Below are positions 21,412-31,838 of a stretch of DNA of 64,000 bases, one piece after another. The DNA is from Pyronema omphalodes (lineage: Eukaryota; Ascomycota; Pezizomycetes; Pezizales; Pyronemataceae): assembly GCA_024516155.1 (NCBI GenBank), contig JAJJXM010000052.1, forward strand, positions 62,001 to 126,000. Reading direction: 5' to 3'. Below the pieces are notes generated by a model, which searched no databases, was not told the origin of the DNA, and saw only the letters and a list, made by a program, of their open reading frames with translations. The translations under genes were made by a program, and so were the position numbers. Each line of letters begins with the position of its first letter. Position 1 is the stretch's first letter.

Positions 21412-21782
21412 GATGGATTGGATGAGAGGATTGAGGATTGTATGGATGGATGAGGATGGGGATTGGAAAGGATGAGGATTAAGGATGAGGATAGTATGGA
21501 TGAGGATGGTATGGATTGGATGAGAGGATTGGATGATGAGGATTGAGGATTGGAGATTGGAGGATTGAGGATTGAGGATGGTATGGATAGTATGGATTGG
21601 ATTTGATTGTATGGAAGGATTGGATTGGATAGTATGGATTGAAGGATTGTATGGATTGGATTGAGGATGGTATGGACTGGAGGATGGACTGGAGGATGTG
21701 GATTCGATGTTATTGAATTTGATAGTATGGATTGGATTGGAAAGGAGAGGATTGAGGATTGAGGATAGGATAGGCTTAGATG
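21412..21782. repeat. GGATTGGAT/TATGGATTGGA low-complexity array
   Basis: About 370 bp are made almost entirely of GGATT, GAGGATT and GTATGGATTGG words, with nearly all purines plus T on the plus strand. The copies are irregular, as in a decaying minisatellite. Confidence 0.8.
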
Positions 21783-21860
21783 TATGGATGTATGGATAAT
21801 GATACCAAACCAACCTAAAAGATTCAATTCACTGTTGAGCGAGATTTGGGTGAGTGATAG

Positions 21861-21912
21861 TGGGTTGAAGTGCGGGTGAACAGGGGTGGGTTGAAGTGCG
21901 GGTGAACAGGGG
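21861..21912. repeat. Perfect 26-bp tandem duplication
   Basis: Two identical 26-bp copies beginning TGGGTTGAAG (21861-21886 and 21887-21912). Confidence 0.9.
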
Positions 21913-21976
21913 TGACTCGATGTTGAGGGATGGAAGGAAGGAGGGATGGAAGCTTGGATTGTGAGTTGAGGGGGTC

Positions 21977-21994
21977 GGGGGGGGGGGGGGGGGG
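21977..21994. repeat. Homopolymer (G)18 tract
   Basis: Eighteen G, preceded by GGGGTC, at the edge of the low-complexity block. Confidence 0.9.
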
Positions 21995-22670
21995 TGTTTA
22001 ACGATTCACAGGTAGAAGGATGGTGTTGGAGGAACGGTATATGGGAAAGACGCTTGTTGTGGTTGTTGGGCGCTGGTTGTGCTGGTTATGCTGGGCGGGT
22101 ACAAATACAAACAAACAATCGCATTACAGATCATCGTGTCTTAATAACCTAATCATAGCTGTTATCATTCAAGTCAAGGGGAAAAAAAACTGATGATAAG
22201 GCTGGTTATATCTATGTTAGAAAACCACGGTGCTATGGGGATTGTTATGAGGTGGGTTCTTTTGAATTATGGTTATGGGGTGGATTTAGGCGCGTTAGTG
22301 GATTGGTGAGTCTCTTTTGAGGATTGTTGGGTCGGTTTTGAGTCGGTTTTGAGGATGCGGACAGGTAGGGAGTTTTATGTTGCTGGAGATGGAGATGGAG
22401 ATGGATTTTTGGATTCGTTGTTTATTTGATTTATAGAGATAATTACTATCTTTTGTGCGAGTGAGGATCTGTGAAGACTGCATGTTAGCAGGTCCCACTT
22501 TTTAGAATGTAATTCACATTCAGTTATTCTGTGCAATCAGCAGGAGTACTTTCTTATCTCATAAATGATGAAACACCATCACCACGTATTCTTGACTCTT
22601 CAAGTCCAAAGTTCGTGTGATCAACGATGAGCTTATCCACTAGGACACGTTACACGAAGGGCCTAATAGG

Positions 22671-22837
22671 CACGTGACATGACCAATTCGGCAACTTAAC
22701 CGAGTGCTCTGGGGCTTCTAACGCGAGGAACTTCATTCGCGTCCTCCCATCGCCATCACCGTCACCGCTCGCTGTCCCCTATCGTCAACCACGTACTAAC
22801 CGCCCTACTTTCGCGCAGCGCATTGCTTCACGCGAAA
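22671..22837 (+). promoter_or_regulatory. Candidate SCC2 promoter elements (E-box, CCAAT, MCB/SCB-like)
   Basis: CACGTG is at 22671-22676, CCAAT follows a few bases later, an ACGCGA is at 22721 and CACGCGAAA is at 22829-22837. The last resembles the MBF/SBF sites (ACGCGT, CRCGAAA) that drive G1/S genes in fungi. This would suit a cohesin loader but is inference from short motifs. Confidence 0.35.
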
Positions 22838-23093
22838 CGGGTAAGCTTTAGCCACGTTAGGACTTTTACAGGAACAAGATCACCACCTACCTACGCCTTA
22901 TTCTACGGCTCTCGCCATATAGTTTAGGTGGATATGGAAGATTGATTTACAGTTGGGATAGCCGGTCTTGTATCCCCCAGTCTTTGTATTGGAGGATTTA
23001 ATTTTTTTTTTCTTTTACCTTCCCAACTGTCTATTTGTTTTTACAAAAACTGGTCTTGAAGAGGTTGAAGTATTTTATATTGTCATCGACATA

Positions 23094-26000
23094 ATGAACG
23101 GTTCAAGTAATGCTTATGCTACGAGCATTCCGCCTGTCGATGTCGATGATGCTTTACAGTACACGCCTTTATCCTCCGTGGTCCCGTTACCTCCAGGTAC
23201 GCTTTCTACAAATATTCCACGTCTCTCTGGCCGTTGGAAAGCTAATGGTGGTTTCCCATATAGACTTGGTTCCAATCCCACATGTCACAGCTATCGCCGG
23301 AACTTCTCTCTTCGCTACCGAGCATGACCGTCAAAACTCTCGACATGCATTACAGCATTATGACCGGCTTATGGAGTCGATGCCAACCTCGGAGTCTATG
23401 CGGAAGCTAGTCCAGGATATTTCTACACAAATCAAGCCAGGTGGAACTGAGTTGTATGATTACCACCTGAGGTACTTCAAATAGCTTGTTGAAGAGCTAA
23501 TGTTGTGAACAGTCGTTTCAAGTCTTTCCCGGGTCATGGAACAGCTACACCGGAATCGAATAAAAGAGCGGAAGAGGTGCTTCGTGGGTTTAGTGCTGGG
23601 AAATTTGCTGAGGTTATGATTGGAAGGGCCAATGTCACATTTTCTAGTAAATCTGCTGAACGAGATATTGATTCTAGTTATGCTGACTTTCTATCCTAGA
23701 TCAGAATAATATTGCCTCTGTACCGCCAGCACCACCGCCAGCACCACCAGAACCAGCACAAACGGCACAACCAGCACCACCAACACAACCAGCACCAGCA
23801 CAACCAGCACAACCCGTACCACCAGTACCGCCAGCACCGCCTACTCCCGTACCCGCACCAGCAGTTGTGCCTCAGACTCCAAAACCAAAGCCTCAACCAC
23901 AGCCTACTCCGTCTCCTTATGTACAACTTCCTCACAGGGTACCTGCTACTCCTACGTCGAATAATCATGCCTTTTCAATAATGACGCCACAGGCTTCTGC
24001 ACCCGCCCCATCACCACGGCCTCAGCCACCTGGAACTTATGGCCGGAATTTCAGTATTGAGATACCTACAATGTCCAGTCCGCTACATCGCCTACAATCA
24101 CCACAGCATGTGCAGACATCATCACAATTACCTGACCGTTTACAGACACCGCAACGTGACTCGCCTCAGCCTTCATTAACTGTTGTTCTAAAAGTTCCAG
24201 GCTTAAGGGGCCCTCCTCCGTCATCACAAACAAATACACCCCAGCGAGTTCACGCCGTTGTTCTTACCTCTTCTCCCGTGGTAGATCGTTCGGAATATAT
24301 CAGATTTGAGGAACACGAAGAGCTTCAATTTAGAAAATCGAAGCCCGTTGAGGATCAGCGAAAAAACCGGAAGAGAAGGCGGTCGGTTTCTGATGACGAT
24401 GAGATGGGAGTTGCAATAGACCAGCGTGCTAAAGCAGAGGGATCGTTGTTGAATTTACAAAATCTTATTGATGCGATTTTCCAAGCTGAGGACAACCTAC
24501 AGGCAGATACTTCGGAGAGAGATGGCAACTACAGCGAAATTATGAAATATTTTGTTCCTGGAACTACGGATTTGTGCTTGTCAACAACTATTCAAGCTAA
24601 ACTAGAGAGTAGCATTAAGAAGGTTATCTCTGTTAAACGGTTTGCACAGATTCCTGTCGATGATCTTATCCGGTTGTTGAAACTTTGCGATAACGCTCTA
24701 AAGAGGACGGAGGCAGAAAATATCATGCCGCCAGTTGATTCCGCGGAGGCAGACTTGCAAGAGTGGTTAGGTCGGATAGGAGATGTTGAAAATGGACTTA
24801 AATCAGCTAAGACAGTACTCCGTATAATGTCAGCCGGCCGTGAGGAGACGCAGATTTACTCAGAAGATATATTGGCAAGCGTTTTGTTACTGGTCAAAAA
24901 TCTTATAGAATCTGCACTCAATCCAATGATTGAGATGAGATCTGGAAGCGACCAAAATGGGGTTTTCAAATCTGCACTTGCTCAGAAGAAAATTCTTGGA
25001 GGTGTTATGCATGAGGTTACCTTGGTTTTAGAACTTCTTTCTTATATGTTTTCGAATCAGGAGGCCACGGAATCTGTTATAAACTCGAGTTTATATATGG
25101 TTGCTGCTATTATTTTCGTCGAAAATGCAACGAATGAAAAGGATTCCTTATTCGGGATTCAGAGGGTTGAGGTCTTCAGAATGACCGCTATGGATATCAT
25201 TGCAAAAATCTTTGCCAGATATCCGGATCAACGGTCAAATATTATTTTCGAACAGATACTCACGAATTTGGAAAAACTACCGGTAAATCGCGCTACTGCA
25301 CGACAATTTAAGCTTCTTGAAGGAGGAAAGAATATTCAACTTATCAGTGCTTTAATCATGAGATTGGTCCAAACTGCAGGAACATATCAACCGAAGAAGC
25401 GAAGGCGTAGAATTACTCGAGACGAAAACGGTGAAATTCAGTTCGAGGCCAACGATGATGAGAGAGGTTACGAAACTAGGAATCCAGATGAGACGGTTAC
25501 GGCATTACACCATCTCAGCAGTCCGCTTATGGAGGATGCACAGAAGACTTCTAATTCAATTGTGAACTACTTGGTTCAGAAGGCAATGAATACGACAAAG
25601 ACCGGAGACCAGCCATATCGTCATTTGTTGGATATTTTCACTGAAGATTTCTTGGTGGTCTTAGGTTATCCGGAATGGCCCGCTGCGGAACTGTTACTTC
25701 GAAGTTTGCTACTTAGCATGTGCACAATTATCGATGGTGAAAAGCAGCCGGTTACAGCCAAGACCATGGCTTTGGATCTACTGGGAGTTATGGGAAGTGG
25801 TATTTGCGACATGGTTGTACATCTCCGTGAAGGACGCCGAGCTGCAGGAAATAACGAGTCCGGAATCGCTGCATTGATAGATAAATACCTGGAAATCGAA
25901 GGCGGTGGAGGAAACAAAGCCAACACAGCAACAGCTTTGGACGAAGAACTCCTAGACTGGGAGGGACCATACCGTGTGTCACTTGAGCACTTGTTTGAGG

Positions 26001-29000
26001 CAAAGATTAATGACAACACCCTTCAAAGCGCATGTGGATACTACCTTACGCTGTGGAGCTCCAAGATTTGTACTTTATGGGAAAAGGTTGGCGAGAGAGA
26101 TCGCGATGATGATACCGCCATTGATGTTTCCCGCTGTGCTACCCAGCTAAAGGCTATGACTTTACACCGAGAATGGGATGATGATATTGATATGGATGCT
26201 TTCACCCAGTCGCAAATCAGACAGGCATACGTTCTCACTGTGCTTAACCTCCCGTTCTGTCAGCTATTTGACCGCCTCTTCAACCGTTTACTCCGATGCA
26301 TGGACGATAACCAGGCCCAATCAAGAAGCAAGGCACTGAAATCTATTACACAACTTCTCAGCAAAGACCCCAGTATCTTGAATCGAACACAGGTCATCCC
26401 GTTTATTATGAAGAAATCCCGCGATGCAAGTCCCCTTGTCCGAGACTCTGCCGTTGATCTGCTCGGAAAGTGTATTTCCATCAAGCCTGAAATCGAAGGA
26501 ATGGTCTGTAAAACTATCATCGATAGAACCATCGACTTGGGAGTAGCGGTACGGAAGAGAGCAATGAAAATTCTAAAGGATATCTATCTTCACTCGAAGT
26601 TTGAGCACCTTAAGATTATGATTGCTGAAGCTCTCGTTCAGCGGATAAAGGATAATGATGCATCTGTAGCAGAACAGGCGAAGAGGACTTTTGAGGAGAT
26701 TTGGATGACGCCGTTTTATACTTTAATTGGAGATTCTGAGGATAGGGATGAGGCGCCAGTTGATATTACGCCGCAGCTTAAGTTGGTTGTGAATGAACGG
26801 GTGTCGGTTATTGTGAAGGTTGCCCAGAAGGAGGTCATGTTGGATGTCTTTAAATCGGTAGGTTTTTTTTCTTTTTTTTGGATAGATGTGGGAATGTTGG
26901 CTAATTATGGAATGTAGCTCCTTCATCAAGATAGTGCCAACAAGAACTCGGGGAGGAACTTCCGTGTATGCCAGACCATCGTCTCATCGATGTTCGAGGA
27001 CCTGTTGGACCAACAGGCCGAGGTAGACAAGGTCAGTTGTTAGGTGTATGTTCATGATTAACTGCTAATTGGGTACAGGTTGTTCGAGGAGGCACTATGC
27101 AGACATTGACCGTATTCGCCAAGACTGACTCCAAGCTGTTTACTCCCGAGCAGTTGATGTTACTCCAGCCCTACATTGAAAACCTAACCTCTGATGATTT
27201 GCACCTCTTCCGAAGCGTTATTATTATTTACAGATTCTCGATGCCCCAGCTTACTAGTCGTCAAAATACCTTCCTGCAAAACGTTCAATCCAGCTTGTTG
27301 AAGAACCTAACTAGACTTCCAATCCAAGAAGTTCCTGAAGTGGTATCCTGTCTCTGGACCATCAGCGGTATTCTCAAAGCACCGGATCGTCTTATCCGTG
27401 TCACGATCTCTTGTGCGACAAATGTTCAACGAGTCATTGGAAAACCTATCGACACACCAGCTGAAATTCGGCGAATTGGAAGAACATTGCAGATCCTTGG
27501 TCTTTTCGGTCATTACTGTAACTTTGAAGACCACGCAGCGGCTTTCAAGACTTCGTTCCCTAAATGGGCTGGAGGTTCGGTATCGGGTCTTATTGTGGAT
27601 ACCATCCTGCCGTTTTGTGATCCCTCAATGCCGTCGGAGGTTAGAAAGGCGGGCTTGGAGAGCTTGGGAAGAGTTTGCCAGACTCATGCTGTGCATTTCT
27701 TGAAACCGCAGGTGTTGAAGATGTATGATCATGTGTTTGAGGAGTCTGATAGAGAACTTAAGAAACTTGTTCTCGAGGGTATCAAGGGCTTTTTGTTACT
27801 TGAAGAGTCGAGGAGTTTGCTTGGTCAAGACGAGGGTGTAGATCCTAAGGGCAAGAAGGGAGGGGAGGTAGAGGAACCGGGTCGTTTAACTCAAGCTGCC
27901 TATGCGAATGCCAATGACGGTGTCTCGACTAGTTTGGCACAGAAATATCTTAAGGATATCGTCGGTATTGCGATGGGAAGTCAGGATGCATATGCCCTTG
28001 TGGCGACTGAGGTTATTGCAAGTATCTTGCGGCAGGGTCTTGTCCATCCTAAAGAGGTAATTATCTCGTTCCTTTCACCGCTTGTGAAGTCTTTGCTAAT
28101 CTGGAAATTTAGCTTGTTCCCGCCCTTGTCTCCCTCGAATCCTGTTCCCTGCCAGCAATTAACCAAATCGCCTTCAAGGAGCACAAGACCCTCCATGGCA
28201 AGCATGAAACTATCGTCGAGCGTGGATACATGGATGGAGTTCGTTCTTGCTTCTTGTACCAGCGTGACGTAGCTGGTGACGGAGCGGGTGCCGTAGCTAC
28301 CGCCGCCGGTCCCTACTCTTCAAAACTCCGTCAACTCTACGAGATTGTCAAAGAAGGCTCCAAGAAGGTCAAGAGGAAGCTTCTCGAGAACATGGTTAAA
28401 TCCATCGACTTTGACCCTGCAAAAATCAACGTTGACAAAAAACCAACCCATATCGAATATGCACGTTTCGTCATTGGGAACTTGGCATTTATGGACTATG
28501 GAACAACAGAGGAGGTTTATCAGGTTGTTACAGCGATGGAGAAACTTGTGGCTGGAACTGGAGTTGCGGTTGCTCATAGTATTGAGACGGATATTTTCTT
28601 CATTAAACTTCAGAATGGGGAGGAGAGACAGGATCGTACTGTTGATCCTCAACGACTTAAGGTTCTTTCTACAGGTGCTGCTATTCTTACCATGGTTTGG
28701 GCAGCCCGTACCTACATCCGTAAAGCCTTCGGTATCAACGAACAAAAAGTCCGAGACTACCGCCAGGGAAAAATCAAAGCCACCGATCCATCACTCAACA
28801 AAGCACCCGGAAGAAATCCAAATGTCAACCAAAACGCAGTGTTTGATCAGATTGAAAGCACGGCAACGAAACTTGAGGATATTAATGAGATGATGGAACA
28901 ATGTCGACAGTTTGTGGAGATTTTGTCGGTGGATAATGAATTTAAGCTTGCGGCTGAAGGAGATGATGAGGATGATATCGACTTTTCTAGGATGGGTGGT

Positions 29001-29138
29001 AATACTCCTGAGTTGAGTGGTGATGAGGGTTCGTTGCCGGTTCCGGCTACGCCGAAGAAACGGAAGGGGTTGGAAGGCGCGGATAAGAGTACTAAGAGAA
29101 GAAAACCCGCTGCGCCGAAAAATAAGAGGAAGACCTAG
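23094..29138 (+). CDS. SCC2: Cohesin loader subunit SCC2/Mis4 (NIPBL family)
   Basis: Seven exons: 23094-23196, 23264-23471, 23513-23646, 23700-26857, 26918-27031, 27079-28056 and 28113-29138. Introns are 41-67 nt and the product is 1906 residues. With Scc4 it loads the cohesin ring onto chromatin before replication. The N-terminal about 450 residues are low in structure, with a Pro/Ala/Gln run at the start of exon 4 and a KNRKRRR nuclear-type basic patch. A long HEAT-repeat solenoid follows. Family hallmarks are the EGGKNIQLISALIMRLVQ segment, the HEAT run near SKDPSILNRTQV (RDSAVDLLGKC), and HGKHETIVERGYMDGVRSCFLYQRDVAGD. The C-terminus is acidic and then basic (KKRK, KRRK), as expected for a nuclear protein. 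Length fits the family (1500-2000). No exon shows a frameshift. Confidence 0.9.
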
Positions 29139-29555
29139 AAATGATAGAAGAGATTGTGAGCTAGGCGGGTGGTGGGTTTGTGAGGCGCCGAAAGTTTCTA
29201 AAGGTCGATGTAATGAATGTCCTGGCTTGGTCTGGCTTGGCTTGGCTTGGCTTGTATTATTATTTTTTCTGATTTCTTTTTCTGTTTTCTATTTGTCTTG
29301 TAACGTCATGGGTATAGTTTTTTTTTATGGTGGTGTTTGATAGGAGTTTTTTTTGTTTTGATATTTGACATCTTTTTATGGATCTGTTTTTAGCTTGCTT
29401 TTTCAAGGGGTTATGATTTCGATTTGAATTTGAGATTTTATGGGGAATTAGTAGGATGAGGATGAGGAAAAGGAGAAGAAGGAGGGGATGGAGGAGGGGA
29501 TATCATATATCCATCTATATAGAATTTTTTTTTTAGCTATTGTTCATGGTTAATG

Positions 29556-29722
29556 TAGCATGTAGCATGTAGCATGTAGCTTGTGGCTTGTGGTATGGAT
29601 GTTGATGTTGATGGTGAAGTGTGATTGAAAAAAATGTGATTGAAAAAATTGGTGTATGCGGTGTATGCGGTGGGTTTGGTGGGTTTGGTTGGTATGCTTG
29701 GTATGCGTGGTATGCTTGGTAT
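29556..29722. repeat. Mixed short tandem repeats
   Basis: Successive runs of GTAGCAT, TGTGGCT, GGTGTATGC, GGGTTTGGT and GGTATGCTT. Each has only two to four copies, like replication-slippage patches. Confidence 0.7.
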
Positions 29723-30090
29723 GGATAGAATGGGATGATATGGGATCAATGGAATGTGATACTGTGATACATATAGTGATACTATGATGCGGGAAAAGTA
29801 GTGATACGCAACCGTTACGTGGTTCTATAGCAGTGATACAGTAATGTGAAAGTAAGCAAAAAATAATCAAATTCTGTAAAGTAAACTCAATCGAGTGAGG
29901 ATAGAAGGGAAGATTATCGGCGGCTAGTATAGATATATAGAACCCTTGACTACTAGAAGTGAGAGAGGAAACCGTGTAATGCTAATGATGGATGATAGAT
30001 GATTGATGATTTGATGGATGAGGGATGCATGATGGATGTTTTGATGGATGATCTGATAAGATAGCACTGTGGTAAGAAGCGATTGACCGT

Positions 30091-30131
30091 CACATATCCA
30101 CATATCCACATATCCACATATCCACATATCC
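30091..30131. repeat. (CACATATC)5 octanucleotide array
   Basis: Five uninterrupted copies of the 8-bp unit in the gene-free stretch after SCC2. Confidence 0.9.
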
Positions 30132-31710
30132 GCGCACTGTGCATATATATATCCCTACGTGCACAAAATCACGCTGGGTTTTGGGTAATAGTAATTCGGA
30201 GCTGTGAACTGTGAACTGTGAATTGTGAAGTGGAAATAGTATGTATAGGTTAGGTATATATATGTATATTCTGTATAGTACAGACCATTCATACCATTCA
30301 TACCATTAATAACACAAACCAAAAATCTTCTTACAAATATCATATTCTTAGTTTCTAGCTTGATATGACGCATCGAAGGTGCCGGATCTTTTTATCGTAT
30401 GTAGCCTAGAAGGGAAACGGGGTTAGTTTGGTTTCTTTTATGATTTTTAATACAGGGTGGTTAGGATGGTTAGGATTAAGAAGGACTGATATAAAACTGA
30501 TTGGGCAAAATGGCGAAGGTTTTTTTGAAGATGAAGATTTGTGGGGGGGGGTTCTGTTTATTGCAGTTGAAGATGGTGTTAAAGTAATAGTTGTTATTGT
30601 GATGGATTGCAATTGGCGTGCCAGGGATAGGGCATAGAATGATATGATACGATTTGATATGATACGATTTGATTTTATACGATTTAATTTGATTTTGATT
30701 TGATTTTTGATTTTTAATCACACATCCGTTCGAGGCCTTTAAGGCCTATGCGGATTATGATACGATTCATAAGAAATCACTATGTTATTTGATAAGCGAG
30801 TGATTCATAATGAACTCTTAGTGTATCTCTACATGTATCTAGGTATTTGTATGTATTTATGTAATCATTCACTGACCCAGGAGTCAAAGATTCACAGAAA
30901 CAGCAAAAAATATTATAAATCTCATGATTGTCTAGGCCACTTATTGAGGCGCCCTAATTTCCTAGCCCCTATAACCCGCCTGAAAATGAAAGAAAAAGAA
31001 AAACAAAAAAACACCGTTCCATGGAAAAAGAAAAGAGTGGTACATTGATGCTATCATAACTCGTATCGCTTGCCTACATCTGTCCATTCCAAGGATTTTT
31101 GAATGGCTTTCTCGTCGACCGCTTATCTTGAAATGAGAAAACTATACTCATTCTTGTACCTCTTCCCCTTCGCTTCCCTTTAAGGCGTTCGACCTTGTTC
31201 TTCAAGGCTGGCAGTTGCCGTCTCTAAGCCTTACACCGCCTAAAAAGGTTACCCACAGATTTGTCCCATTCCCAAGTCACAGCACCAGTAGGTATCTGAC
31301 TCTCTCTTTTCATCCGCGTGAGGTGTATTCCAATGAGTGCGTAATGAAACAATGTTTGCAGTATGCCCAATAATAGGTTTACAATGTAAGCGAGGGTATT
31401 TTTTTGTTGGGATATGTCGGCCATATGAAGGGTTGATCTTGTACGCCAATGACGTCATATGGAAAAGGTTTTATTATTAATACATCTTGAATTCGTTACT
31501 GCACCTCAAGTGACAACAGCCTGATCTGGTTTGACTAGGCCGGGCTTAAACTACCCTGAAATATCGGCACGGCCCGTCCCATTTAAATCATTACCATTTG
31601 GTGACCTGACTACCCCCAAAGTGCCACACTTTATGCTTTCTTTTTTCATTGAATTACATTAATAAGCGGTTGATCTGGTGAGTGGGATAAAATGATCTAG
31701 ATAGTCGCGG

Positions 31711-31785
31711 TGGCGACTTCCATAGTGTAGTGATCTGATTCCCTGTAACTGCGCAAATACAACGGGTTCGACTCCCGTGTCGCTC
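31711..31785 (+). tRNA. tRNA-like segment (degenerate tRNA or SINE head)
   Basis: A perfect Pol III B box, GGTTCGACTCC, is at 31765-31775 inside a perfect T arm (ACGGG/CCCGT). An A-box-like TAGTGTAGTG is at 31723. The outer ends pair as an acceptor stem over six of seven positions (GGCGAC with GTCGCT, one G-U). The overall length of 75 nt is right. However, the D stem and anticodon stem do not form properly and no anticodon can be placed with confidence. It is best read as a decayed tRNA gene or the tRNA-derived head of a SINE. Confidence 0.4.
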
Positions 31786-31804
31786 CCGCAGGTTTCGCTT
31801 AATT

Positions 31805-31838
31805 ACCGGGGTTTGCCTTCAAAGAAGGTTTACCCGGT
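31805..31838 (+). other. Hairpin directly downstream of the tRNA-like segment
   Basis: ACCGGG (31805-31810) pairs with CCCGGT (31833-31838), and CCTTC (31816-31820) pairs with GAAGG (31824-31828). There is an internal loop between them and an AAA apical loop. Lying 20 nt after the tRNA-like part, it could belong to the same Pol III transcript. Confidence 0.45.

Larger units (their letters stand above)
20290..23093. other. Low-complexity intergenic block
   Basis: This 2.8 kb between the UBL3-like gene and SCC2 is dominated by simple sequence: T runs, CTTGG/TTGAT words (about 20910-21000), tandem 20-bp and 26-bp repeats, a GGATTGGAT-type array and a (G)18 run. The final 400 bp contain CACGTG and CGCGAAA motifs and should be the SCC2 promoter. 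No gene is supported. Confidence 0.55.

Noticed and set aside
21297..21827. Ser/Ile/Pro-rich minus-strand frames of up to 176 residues
   Set aside because: They are translations of the GGATTGGAT low-complexity array, not genes.
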